DNA from: Nocardia tengchongensis
Lineage (GTDB): Bacteria > Actinomycetota > Actinomycetes > Mycobacteriales > Mycobacteriaceae
Length of the DNA stretch: 64,000 nucleotides
Assembly (NCBI RefSeq): GCF_018362975.1
Contig: NZ_CP074371.1
Span: 5,580,001 to 5,644,000 of the forward strand
Reading direction: 5' to 3'
Of this stretch, positions 37,217 through 45,631 are shown one piece after another. The number at the start of each line of letters is the position of its first letter. The stretch's first letter is position 1. The position numbers and the translations under genes were made by a program. The notes under the pieces are model-generated. The model worked only from the letters and a program-made list of their open reading frames with translations, was not told the origin of the DNA and ran no database searches.

Positions 37217-38454
37217 TCACTGCCCCAGCGGGCGCGGCGGCTGCGGCGGATTCTGCCAGCGCTGTTCCGGCGGCTCTTGCCGGTACTGCGGCTGCACGGG
37301 CGGGGTCGGACGCTGAGTGTGCGGCAACTGCTGCGGCGGGATCGTCGGCGGCAGGCCCACCGGATCGACCGGAGTACGCGCATCGGCCTCCGCCGCGCGC
37401 ACAGCCTGCTGGGTGGCCGGGTCGGTGGCCGTATCGAACCAGTCGGCGACCTCGTCCGAATCGTCCTCGGCCGCTTCCGACGCGCTCTCCGGCGCCGGCT
37501 CGTAGCGGAACACACCGTCCTCGCCCTGCTTGCCGAACCCGCGCGCGAAGCCCTCCAGGGCCTTGCCGAAATCGCTGGGCACCAGCCACACCTTGTTGGC
37601 ATCGCCCTTCGCGACCTGCGGCAGGGTCTGCATGTACTGGTAGGCCAGCAGCTCGGGGGTGGGCTTGCCGTTCTTGATCGCCGCGAACACCTTCTCGATG
37701 GCCTTCGCTTGACCTTGCGCCTGCAAGTAGGCGGCGGCCCGTTCACCCTGAGCGCGCAGGATGCGGGACTGCCGCTCGCCCTCGGCCGACAGGATCATCG
37801 ACTGCTTGGCGCCCTCGGCGCCCAGGATCTGCGCCTGCTTCTGGCCCTCGGCGGTCTTGATCGAGGCTTCGCGCTGGCCTTCGGCAGTAAGGATGATGGC
37901 CCGCTTCTCACGGTCGGCCTTCATCTGCTTCTCCATCGACTCCTGAATCGACGGCGGCGGATCGATGGCCTTCAATTCCACGCGCGCCACGCGCAGACCC
38001 CAGCGGCCGGTGGCCTCGTCGAGGACGCCGCGCAGTTCACCGTTGATCTGGTCGCGGGAGGTCAGCGTTTCCTCGAGGGTCATGCCGCCGACCACGTTGC
38101 GCAGCGTCGTGATCGTCAACTGCTCCACGGCGGCAATGTAATTGGAGATCTCGTAGACCGCGGCCTGCGGACTGGTGACCTGGAAGTAGACCACCGAGTC
38201 GATCTGCACGGTCAGGTTGTCCTTGGTGATGACCGGCTGTGGGGGGAACGACACCACCGCTCGCGTAGGTCCACCTTGGCGCGCACCCGGTCCGCGAACG
38301 GCACCAGGAAGGTGAGCTGTCCGGAAACCGTGCGCGAATAGCGGCCCAGCCGCTCGATCACGGCGGCCTCGGCCTGCGGCACCAGCGCCACCGACTTGAA
38401 GACCACCACCACGACCAGAAGAATGAGTACGACGGCGACTATCAGTACAGCCAT
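37217..38454 (-). CDS. SPFH/stomatin-like membrane protease subunit (Rv1488-like), frameshifted
   Basis: The N-terminal membrane anchor (AVLIVAVVLILLVVVVVF) and the start of the SPFH domain (VPQAEAAVIERLGRYSR) read in one frame. The rest, from VSFPPQPVITKDNLTVQID through the coiled, Ala/Glu-rich AEGQ repeats, reads in another. Restoring one base at 38257-38258 (a C run on the plus strand) gives DLRERVVSFPPQP. The tail is Pro/Gln-rich. Such proteins form membrane rings with NfeD partners; the adjacent NfeD gene overlaps by 1 nt. Residue total about 412. Confidence 0.85.
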
Positions 38455-38885
38455 CACGGCCCTTTCATGACGACGGCGTGGGCGCCGTCGATCTTGACGA
38501 CGTATACGGTCGAACCGACGGGGTAGGACTCCTCCGGGGCTTCCGGACGCGCACTCCACACCTCTCCGCCGATTTTCACGCGACCTCCGTGCTCGTCGAC
38601 CGTTTCGAGCACCTTCGCGGTCCGGCCGGGCAACGCGTCCACCCCGGTCTGATGCGGCGGCGGAATCGCGTAGCGCCGCAACAGGAATGGGCGCACCAAC
38701 ACCAGCAGGGCGATCGAGGTGGCAGCGAACACGACCGCGTCCACCAGCACCGACGAGCCGGTGAGACCGTTCACACCCGCGGTGATGAGCGCGGCGACAC
38801 CCAGCATGATCAGCACGAGACTGCCCGTGAGCATCTCGGCGGCTGCGAGCAGGATCCCCGCGACCAGCCAAACTATTGCGGCCAC
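38454..38885 (-). CDS. NfeD-like membrane protein (Rv1487-like)
   Basis: The 143-residue protein has two to three N-terminal helices (IVWLVAGILLAAAEMLTGSL; VVFAATSIALLVLVRPFLL) and a C-terminal OB-fold NfeD domain (GRTAKVLETVDEHGGRVKIG). It partners SPFH proteins. The GTG start has TACTGT 6 nt upstream (leaderless), making it the first gene of the NfeD-SPFH operon. It is divergent from the DUF3097 gene, as in M. tuberculosis. Confidence 0.88.
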   Translation of the reverse strand: MAAIVWLVAGILLAAAEMLTGSLVLIMLGVAALITAGVNGLTGSSVLVDAVVFAATSIALLVLVRPFLLRRYAIPPPHQTGVDALPGRTAKVLETVDEHGGRVKIGGEVWSARPEAPEESYPVGSTVYVVKIDGAHAVVMKGP

Positions 38886-39068
38886 GCCACAACAGTAACT
38901 GTATTTACCGGGCGGGGCTGGTATTCGTGATCACTCCGAGCCCGGCGACCGGGCACATCGGACACCCGTTCCCGGAAACCGTGCACAACCTGCCCAGCAA
39001 GGGCCATGACCGCCGGAATGGGCGCGGCGCGAGCGGGATTCCCGCCCGTCGCCGGTAACCTCGACGCG

Positions 39069-39892
39069 GTGAGCGGGCACCAAAAGTACGGCGACATCCT
39101 TTCCGGGCACACACGGAAACAGAAGCGGGAGGTGCCCCGCGTGGTCGCCGAACGCGACCTCGTCGCCGAGGACGCGGCCACCGGATTCTGTGGCGCCGTC
39201 GTGGGTTTCGACCGCAGCTATGACGGCGAGTTCGTCAAACTCGAGGACCGCAGCGGGCGCGTACGCCTGTTCGCGATGCGAGAAGCAGCGTTCCTCATCG
39301 ACGGCCAACCGGTGACGCTGGTGAAGCCGACAGCGACCGCGCCCACTCAGCCCACCCGATCCGCCTCCGGCTCCACCCGCGTCGAAGGACTCAAAGCACG
39401 GGTCGCGCGCGCCAGCCGCATCTGGGTGGAAGGCATCCACGACGCCGCACTTGTCGAACGCGTATGGGGACACGACCTCCGGGTCGAAGGCGTGGTCGTC
39501 GAACAACTCGAGGGCCTCGACCACCTCGGCGGGAAGCTGGCCGAGTTCCGGCCCGGCCCGAACCACCGCGTCGGCGTCCTGGTCGACCACTGGTCACCGG
39601 GTCCAAGGAAACCGGCCTCACCCAGGGCCTCGGCCCGCACGTGCTCGTCACCGGCCACCCCTACATCGACGTGTGGCAGGCCGTCCGGCCCAAGGCGGTC
39701 GGCATCGACGCCTGGCCCGACGTGCCGCGCGGCGAGGACTGGAAGACCGGGATCTGCCGGCGACTCGGCTGGGGCACACCGCAGGACGGCTGGCGGCGCG
39801 TCTACAACGCCGTCAACTCCTACCGCGACCTGGAGACGCCGCTCATCGGGGCGGTCGAACGACTGATCGATTTCGTCACCGAGCAGGAGTAG
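39069..39892 (+). CDS. DUF3097 family protein (Rv1486c-like), frameshifted
   Basis: The N-terminal part (SGHQKYGDILSGHTRKQKREV, AATGFCGAVVGFDRS, SRIWVEGIHDAALVERVWG) and the C-terminal part (GLTQGLGPHVLVTGHPYIDV, AVNSYRDLETPLIGAVERLI) are in different frames. They join when one C is restored at 39590-39591 to give VLVDHLVTGSK. The SRIWVEGxxDA and VTGHPYIDV stretches recall a TOPRIM-like arrangement, but function is unknown. The GTG at 39069 has TAACCT 7 nt upstream. Genomic position matches Rv1486c. Confidence 0.8.
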
Positions 39893-39914
39893 CCCGCCAG
39901 TTATCCTCGAATAC

Positions 39915-40724
39915 ATGAGTTCCCCAAGTGCCTCGCTCACGGTCTGGGCCGGTTCCTGGCTGGCAGGTCGTAGCGCTCCCGACGACGTGCTGGACGAACT
40001 GCGCGTATGGGCAGCGCGGCAGACGGTGGCCGCCGGGGACCCTGTCACCGGCGGGCACACCGGGCTGCCGTGGGCGTCCGACGAAGATCCCGCCGCGGTC
40101 GCGGGGGCGGGAATCATGGTGCTGCTCAAGCTCATCCGCGAGGCATACGCCGGGCCGGAAGCGCAGGTTCGGCTGGTGCTGCCGATTCCCGGGGACGTGC
40201 GCGGCATGCCGGTCGGCACCGAATTCGCGGCGGCCGCAACCGAAGCCGAAGAAGGCATCCTGATCGGAGCCCCGGGAACCACCGGAACCGGGCTGGTGCC
40301 GGTGTGGACCGACGACGACGCGTTGCAGTGGCGGGTGTACTCCACGCCTATTCCACTGACCCTCGCGCCGGAGATGCCGTTGGGTGAGGCCGAGTTCACG
40401 ATGCGGGAAGCCGTGCGGGATGCGGCGGACGCGTTGCAGCAGATGCAGACCACGCGACTGGGGTCCGGCGGCGTGGCGCCTCGGGATCTGGTGGAAGCCG
40501 AGCTGGCCGGGCATACCCGGCACAAGTATCCGGATTCGATGCCGTTACGGGCTCGGCGGATTCTCGATACCGCGGATCAGGTGGCGGCGATTCTGACTGT
40601 CGCCGAGCGGGAACCGGCCTCCGCGCCTACCTCGGCTACGGCTGTGGCTGCTCAGGAGGCGTTGTTGCGGCCGTTGTGGAATGCGATTCGTGCGGCTCGG
40701 CTGGCGGCCGTCCACGCTCGTTGA
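39915..40724 (+). CDS. Conserved hypothetical protein (269 aa)
   Basis: I do not recognise the family. The protein is soluble and acidic to neutral, with an N-terminal helical part (LTVWAGSWLAGRSAPDDVLDELRVW), a central strand-rich part (QVRLVLPIPGDVRGMP, TGLVPVWTDDDALQWRVYST) and a C-terminal helical third ending RPLWNAIRAARLAAVHAR. It starts 22 nt after DUF3097 and has TATCCT 7 nt upstream of the ATG, so it may have its own leaderless promoter. The last third shifts towards G/T-ending codons, the same shift as in the next gene. Confidence 0.7.
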   Translation: MSSPSASLTVWAGSWLAGRSAPDDVLDELRVWAARQTVAAGDPVTGGHTGLPWASDEDPAAVAGAGIMVLLKLIREAYAGPEAQVRLVLPIPGDVRGMPVGTEFAAAATEAEEGILIGAPGTTGTGLVPVWTDDDALQWRVYSTPIPLTLAPEMPLGEAEFTMREAVRDAADALQQMQTTRLGSGGVAPRDLVEAELAGHTRHKYPDSMPLRARRILDTADQVAAILTVAEREPASAPTSATAVAAQEALLRPLWNAIRAARLAAVHAR

Positions 40725-40775
40725 CTGTCCGATTCGTTCAAGAGTTCCGGTCGGGTGGGCGCTTAGGGTTCGGTC

Positions 40776-41168
40776 ATGGGTATTCGACTGAATGTGATCG
40801 GGATCGTGGTGGCGGATTTGGGGGCTTCGCTGGCGTTCTATCGGCGGCTCGGGGTGGAGTTCGCGGAGGGGGCGGAGACGGCGCCGCATGTGGACGCGGA
40901 GTTGGGTGGGGGTGTGAAGTTGATGCTCGATACCGAGGAGACTGTGCGATCGTTCCGGCCGGATTGGGTGGCGGTGCCAGGGGCTGGGCGGATCGGGCTG
41001 GCTTGTGATTGTGGGGATCCGGGTGGGGTGGATGCCAAGTTCTCGGAGTTGGTCGAGGCTGGGTATCGGGTGGAGTTGAAGCCGTTCGATGCGTTTTGGG
41101 GGCAGCGGTATGCGACTGTTTTGGATCCTGATGGGCATGGGGTGGATCTGTACGCGGCTTCTGTGTGA
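40776..41168 (+). CDS. VOC/glyoxalase-fold protein
   Basis: The 130-residue protein has paired beta-alpha-beta-beta-beta modules: LNVIGIVVADLGASLAFYRR and GYRVELKPFDAFWGQRYATV, with DPDGHGVDLY at the end. Metal-ligand positions are partly replaced, so a binding rather than catalytic role is possible. TAGGGT ends 6 nt before the ATG. Codon use is rich in GGG, GTG, TTG and GAT compared with the C-ending norm of the window. It ends 15 bp before the conserved block B of DUF222 element 2. Confidence 0.82.
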   Translation: MGIRLNVIGIVVADLGASLAFYRRLGVEFAEGAETAPHVDAELGGGVKLMLDTEETVRSFRPDWVAVPGAGRIGLACDCGDPGGVDAKFSELVEAGYRVELKPFDAFWGQRYATVLDPDGHGVDLYAASV

Positions 41169-41576
41169 AGGGCTACGAGCCGACAGGACCAAGAACAAAG
41201 AGGACTAAAAGATAAAAGACGCCTGGAGAAGGGAGAGAGGGCTGGCTGGGTTGGGAGGCTCGCTCGCCTTCCAGCCCGATTACGGCTCGGCCGTGGATCG
41301 GCCCGGTGTGGGGTACAAGCACTCTGGAGTTGTCGAGGTACACGCACAGTGAAGTGTGCTGAGAGGGAAGGGCTGGGGGTCGTCCCGCGTCCTCGAGATC
41401 TTTGGGTCTTTGAGTCTTTGGGCTGTGTCTCGAGTAGGTGATCCGTGCAGTCCGTGGGCCGGGATCGGCGGCTCACGGCTCCCGGCTTGGCGTCAGCCCA
41501 AGTGCGGTAGGGCAGGCGAGGCGACCACACTCTATGTAGTTTTGCGCACGCCAGCAGCACACGAGCAGCACTGGTT
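41169..41576 (-). repeat. Conserved 3' tail of DUF222-HNH element 2 (blocks A and B)
   Basis: This 408-bp gene-free interval, read on the minus strand, begins right after the DUF222 stop codon. Block A (41545 to 41436) is about nine-tenths identical to 19187-19295 and block B (41277 to 41184) matches 19362-19456. The 158-bp spacer is longer than in element 1 and contains three 8-9-bp repeats of the GTCTTTG type at 41398-41425. The weak extension of block A reaches 41588, inside the last codons of the DUF222 gene. The arrangement gene-stop-A-spacer-B is the same in both copies. Confidence 0.8.
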
Positions 41577-43028
41577 TCACGCAGCCCGTGAGCGCCACTT
41601 TCGTGAACTGGAATCGATTGCAGCGGCGATCGACTGCCCGACGTGATGGCGATCGTTCACGCGCGGAGTTCCGGTGGGGTCAAGACTCTTCGGTGCAATC
41701 CACCCGGTGCGCCCGCGATGGGGTGAGTCTTTACCCATGACAACGGTTTTCCAGCCATCGGGCCCATCGTTGATGAGCGCGTGGCAGTGATCGCACGCCA
41801 AGGACAGGTTGTTGATATCGGTGGGTCCGCCTTTGGCCCAGTCATTCACGTGGTGGGCGGCGCACATCGAGGCGGGTTGTTCACACCCCGGGCGGGTACA
41901 TCCCTTGTCGCGGGCAATCAATGCGAGGCGTTGGGCCCGGTTCGCGGTGCGGCGGGACCGCTGCAGGTACAGCGGCATCCCGTCGCCGTCGAGGACCGCG
42001 ATCACCGGGTGGGTTCCCTCAGCCATCTTCAGCGCCTCGTTGATCGAGACCTGGGTGCCGGTGTTGGTGGTCGCCACCCCGGTCCCGTTCTCCAGATCGG
42101 ACAGGCTCATCGTGAGAACAACCTCGACCGGCAAACCCCGGTGCATCCCGAGCGCGCGCATGTTCACACCCGGCTGCACCAGGGCGAGCATGGCATCGTG
42201 GGTGCGCTGCCCAGCATCACGCCGATCCCGGCGCGCGGCAGCATCGAGGACACTGCCGGCGATGAACCCACCAGACGCGGTCGGGCTTTCAGCGTCATCA
42301 ACGTTGCACATGCCGGGCCGGGCGAGCTTGGCGAACACCGCATCCAGGCACGCCCGCAGCTCGGGAGTGATCCATCCTTCGATCCGGGACATACCGTCCA
42401 CGCCTGGGCGGCACAGGGTGATGCCGCGCCGACGGCGACGGTCGGCATCGGAAACAACCTTCCCATCCGGATCGAGGCGGGCGAGGATGTCGCGCCCGAT
42501 CTTGGGCAGGTCATCGGGCCAGCCGTCACGCGAGTAGCCGACGAGGATCTGTTCGGCTTCCGCGCGTGCTTCGGCGGGGATGTCGGTCGGGAGGTGGTCC
42601 ATCACCTCCATGATGTTGCGCACGTGATCCCGCGAGATATCGCCGGCCGCAAACGCCTCCGCCATTACGGGCAGAACAGCCGGTCGCAGGTGTCCGCTCG
42701 GTTCGAAGAACTCCCCGCAGTGGTGGGTCACCTTCACCCGGAGCGCCGCGTCGTAGCGTGAGAGTCCGAGGGTGTGCCGCAGGAACGGCACCATCTTCCC
42801 CGCGCCCGAACGCGCATGCAACGAACGCTCGCCGGCTTCGATGATCAGGCGCGTATCCAATGCGGCCAGTTGCCTTTTACAGGCTTCGAGCTGCTGCATC
42901 AACGCCACGACATCCTCATCGGAGAACTGAGTCATCGTGGAGTTCTGGATGGTTTCGCTCAGGGTCGACACCGCGGCCGCCAATTCAGCGATACCGCAGT
43001 CGTCGAGTGTCACCCCATTCGAATCCAT
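41577..43028 (-). CDS. DUF222 / HNH endonuclease domain protein, copy 2
   Basis: The 483-residue relative of the gene at 17638-19110 has a DUF222 domain (RRRRGITLCRPGVDGMS, PGMCNVDDAESP) and an HNH domain with CTRPGC and CDHC zinc pairs and AAHHVNDWAKGG. The last HNH histidine is Asn here (CHALIND against CHAMIHD in copy 1), giving an HNN site. HNN enzymes can be active, so loss of activity is not certain. Overall similarity to copy 1 is strong in the motifs but the proteins are clearly diverged. TAGAAT lies 6 nt before the ATG. Confidence 0.88.
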   Translation of the reverse strand: MDSNGVTLDDCGIAELAAAVSTLSETIQNSTMTQFSDEDVVALMQQLEACKRQLAALDTRLIIEAGERSLHARSGAGKMVPFLRHTLGLSRYDAALRVKVTHHCGEFFEPSGHLRPAVLPVMAEAFAAGDISRDHVRNIMEVMDHLPTDIPAEARAEAEQILVGYSRDGWPDDLPKIGRDILARLDPDGKVVSDADRRRRRGITLCRPGVDGMSRIEGWITPELRACLDAVFAKLARPGMCNVDDAESPTASGGFIAGSVLDAAARRDRRDAGQRTHDAMLALVQPGVNMRALGMHRGLPVEVVLTMSLSDLENGTGVATTNTGTQVSINEALKMAEGTHPVIAVLDGDGMPLYLQRSRRTANRAQRLALIARDKGCTRPGCEQPASMCAAHHVNDWAKGGPTDINNLSLACDHCHALINDGPDGWKTVVMGKDSPHRGRTGWIAPKSLDPTGTPRVNDRHHVGQSIAAAIDSSSRKWRSRAA

Positions 43029-43034
43029 GTGCTA

Positions 43035-43040
43035 ATTCTA
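43035..43040 (-). promoter_or_regulatory. -10 box TAGAAT of DUF222-HNH gene 2 (leaderless)
   Basis: TAGAAT followed by exactly 6 nt and the ATG at 43028, the same layout as in copy 1 although the surrounding DNA is otherwise unlike. Confidence 0.65.
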
Positions 43041-43113
43041 CCGCCGAACCAGAACCACCACACACGAATTATGAAGTGATATAAGGATATTCAGAACAAG
43101 GCGAGTTCCAGAC

Positions 43114-43821
43114 CTACCCAAGCAGTTTCATCGGCGACATCCCGGAATATTCTCGAATATCTCGGCTCATATGCGCTTGGTCCGAATATCCGGCAGCGAC
43201 CGCCACATCAGCCAGCCCCATCCCGCCCCGCGCCAATGCCAGCGCCCGCTGCATCCGCAACACCCGCGCCAGAGTCTTGGGCCCATACCCGAACGCCGCT
43301 AGGGATATTCGATGCAGTCGGCGCGGCCCCGTCTGCAGTTCCTCGGCCGTCGCCGCGACAGAGCTCCCCGACCGGAGCGACTTCACGATAAAGCGGACCA
43401 CCGGGTCCACGGCGTCGACTTCGGCCGCACGCCACCGCGCGATCGACGCCAGCCCCGCAGCCGGACTCGATGCCGCACCGATCAGGTCGGAAGCAGAACG
43501 CAAGTCTGCGGGCGACCATAGGTCGGCGAGATCGACCCTGGCGTCACGGAGTTCGTGTGCGGGCACCCCGAGGAGTGCCGGAGCGGTGCCCGGGTAGAAC
43601 CGGATCCCGGCGATGCGGTCAGCGAATCCGGGTTCCGGACGGTAGGCGCGAGTGTCCGGGCCGGCCACCGACAGCTTGCCGTCGATCCACAACAGGTCCA
43701 TGCTGCCGTCCGGCAGCACCGGCAGATCGGAGTCCGAGACGCCGTCGCGACACCAGATCACTGCGCCGCCGATACTCGACGGCCGTTCCCGATAGCCTCG
43801 TGGCACATGGATTTCCGTCAT
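43114..43821 (-). CDS. AraC family regulator
   Basis: The 235-residue protein has an N-terminal sensing domain of the short DUF6597 type (GSMDLLWIDGKLSVAGPDTR) and a C-terminal pair of helix-turn-helices (VAATAEELQTGPRRLHRISL; GLADVAVAAGYSDQAHMSRD followed by REYSGMSPMKLLG). Target genes are unknown; the neighbouring PPOX-fold gene lies upstream on the same strand and could be cotranscribed, but a hairpin separates them. Confidence 0.85.
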   Translation of the reverse strand: MTEIHVPRGYRERPSSIGGAVIWCRDGVSDSDLPVLPDGSMDLLWIDGKLSVAGPDTRAYRPEPGFADRIAGIRFYPGTAPALLGVPAHELRDARVDLADLWSPADLRSASDLIGAASSPAAGLASIARWRAAEVDAVDPVVRFIVKSLRSGSSVAATAEELQTGPRRLHRISLAAFGYGPKTLARVLRMQRALALARGGMGLADVAVAAGYSDQAHMSRDIREYSGMSPMKLLG

Positions 43822-43902
43822 CGCACCCGCATCCCAGTACGTCGTGACCTCGAAATACGTTGAATTACACCGTTGTTCGGCACCTCGCGCACCTCAGCAC
43901 AC

Positions 43903-43935
43903 CGTGCATTCTTGCACTCACTGCAAGATTGCACG
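43903..43935. terminator. 14-bp stem hairpin after the PPOX gene
   Basis: Arms 43903-43916 and 43922-43935 pair with a single mismatch around CTCAC. It abuts the TAA of the PPOX-fold gene and may terminate it; the TTGCA/TGCAA half-sites would also suit an operator for the AraC gene downstream. Confidence 0.5.
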
Positions 43936-44451
43936 TTATGCCGTCGCGGGGTCCGGGCTGTCGGAGACCTCTACGACGTGCTCGCTCTGTCCCGGCTTCC
44001 AGACCGTCACTTCCAGGTGGCCGTCGACGATCTCCACCGACGACGCCCCAGTCAGCTCGACCGCGTAGAACGGCTCGAACTTGCGGCCGCGCAGGTCGAA
44101 CCCGCTCTCCTCGAACAGGTCCTCCGCCCAGCGGCGCTGTAGCTCCGGGTCCTGCACGTCGCGGACGGTGCCGAACAGCTTGACGTCGCCGTCGCTGACC
44201 TGCGTGTCCACCGTGGCCGTGTGCAGGCAGAAGCGCGGGTCGCGGGCCAGGTCGGCGAACTTCGTGGTGCCCGGCATGCCCACGAGCCACAGTTCGCCCT
44301 CGAAAACGCGCGGTTCGAGGGGGCTGATGCGCGGTGACCCGTCCTTGCGCAGTGTGGCGAGCATGCAGAGGTTGCCGGTGGCGGCGTGACGACGCGTGAA
44401 GATGGTCGCAATACGCGGTGCGGCAGCGGCGAACTGGTTCCAAGACGTCAT
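43936..44451 (-). CDS. Pyridoxamine 5'-phosphate oxidase-fold (FMN/F420-binding) protein
   Basis: The 171-residue split-barrel protein begins WNQFAAAAPRIATIFTRRHAA and has the flavin-binding LATLRKDGSPRISPLEPRVF strand pair and LWLVGMPGTTKFADLARDPR. Mycolate actinomycetes have many F420- or haem-binding members of this fold; the cofactor cannot be told from sequence alone. ATG 44451 has TACGGT 7 nt upstream (leaderless), divergent from the protease gene. Confidence 0.82.
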   Translation of the reverse strand: MTSWNQFAAAAPRIATIFTRRHAATGNLCMLATLRKDGSPRISPLEPRVFEGELWLVGMPGTTKFADLARDPRFCLHTATVDTQVSDGDVKLFGTVRDVQDPELQRRWAEDLFEESGFDLRGRKFEPFYAVELTGASSVEIVDGHLEVTVWKPGQSEHVVEVSDSPDPATA

Positions 44452-44523
44452 GACCGCGACCGTACGCCGGGGGCCCGACATCTCCGGCCACCGAAACCCG
44501 CCCGCTTCTGTTTCAATGGCCCA

Positions 44524-45270
44524 ATGTCGCTCTCCCGCCGGCTGACCGTGCTCGCGGCCGCGCTCATCGGCTGCACCCTGCCCGCCGCCGCCCCCGCTCA
44601 CGCCGTGGTCGGCGGCACCGAGGCCAAGGCCGCGGACCCGCCCTGGCTGGCCGCGGTCGGCACTCCGCTGTTCTTCCCCCGCGCCTCCGGCCAGTTCTGC
44701 GGTGGCGCGCTCATCGCGCCGGACCGGGTGCTCACGGCCGCACATTGCGTGCAGCTGGCTCAACTGCTGCCGCAAGCGCTCACCGTCACCTTCGATCGCA
44801 GCGACCTGACCTCACCCGACGGCACCACGGTTGCTGTCACCGACGTACACCTGCACCCCGACTTCCACACCGACACCGTCGACGGAGTCGATGTCTTTCA
44901 CCACGATCTGGCCATCCTGACCCTCGCGCACCCGCAGAACCGCGCGACCGTCCCCATCGCCGCACCGCAAGGCGACACCGCCACCGTGCTCGGCTGGGGC
45001 GGCATCGCCGCCGGTGACCTCCTCAACACGGTGCTGCGGGAGGCCACCGTCCCGATCGTGTCCGACACCGACTGCGCCGCCGCCTATCCGGGGGCCTTCG
45101 ACGCCACCGACATGGTGTGCGCCGGCTCCACCACGGCCGACACCGGCGAATTCGACAGCGGCGGACCACTGCTCATCGACGGCAAGCTGGTCGGCATCAC
45201 CTCATGGGCGCGTGGGACCGCACTGGCCGGGTATCCAACCGTCTACGCACGGATACCCGCGTCCTTCTGA
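44524..45270 (+). CDS. Secreted trypsin-like serine protease (S1)
   Basis: The 248-residue protein has a signal peptide (RRLTVLAAALIGCTLPAAAPAHA region) followed by the trypsin N-terminus VVGGTEA, so activation by cleavage before Val is likely. The triad is complete: His in LTAAHC, Asp in HHDLAIL and Ser in FDSGGPLL (the usual GDSGGP reads FDSGGP). Cysteines GQFCGG/AAHC and MVCAG/DTDCAA can form the standard disulfides. It probably acts on extracellular proteins; the substrate is unknown. Confidence 0.88.
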   Translation: MSLSRRLTVLAAALIGCTLPAAAPAHAVVGGTEAKAADPPWLAAVGTPLFFPRASGQFCGGALIAPDRVLTAAHCVQLAQLLPQALTVTFDRSDLTSPDGTTVAVTDVHLHPDFHTDTVDGVDVFHHDLAILTLAHPQNRATVPIAAPQGDTATVLGWGGIAAGDLLNTVLREATVPIVSDTDCAAAYPGAFDATDMVCAGSTTADTGEFDSGGPLLIDGKLVGITSWARGTALAGYPTVYARIPASF

Positions 45271-45631
45271 TCCCTGCGCCACCGGCCACCGAGCGCGGAG
45301 ACACGGGCGGTGGCATCGTGTCTCGCGATCGGGGCGGGCCGGCGCACCTGGCGTCTAGATGCCCTCGCACAGGTGGCCATCCGATGCCGATCCCCGGCCC
45401 GGCGCAGCAGCCACCAAGGCGCGCGGCCATGGCGCGAGCGCCGAGCAGCCGCCAGCCGTCGCCGACTGTGTTCGTCGCACAGCCGTCGGCCTCGGCGTCG
45501 ATCAGGCCGCTCATGCGACTGTTGCCGAGCAGGACCACGGCGGTGGCGTGACGCTGGGCGGCGGTGGCATTCGCCGTGTATCCGCGGCCGCGCGCGACCT
45601 CCGTGAGCGGCATTCCACGACAAGGAGACCC
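45271..45631. other. 361-bp gap without a convincing gene
   Basis: An open minus-strand frame (MPLTEVARGRGYTANATAA onward, roughly 45613 down to 45200) has a fairly protein-like composition but overlaps the end of the protease gene and matches no family I know. An AAGGAGA Shine-Dalgarno for the next gene ends the gap. I see no hairpin with a U tract. Confidence 0.3.

Noticed and set aside
36004..37746. 580-aa minus-strand ORF over tauD and the SPFH tail
   Set aside because: Crosses a terminator and two convergent genes; Arg/Pro-rich shadow.
45200..45613. Minus-strand frame MPLTEVARGRG... as a gene
   Set aside because: Some protein-like character, but it overlaps the protease gene, has no ribosome site I trust and matches nothing known.
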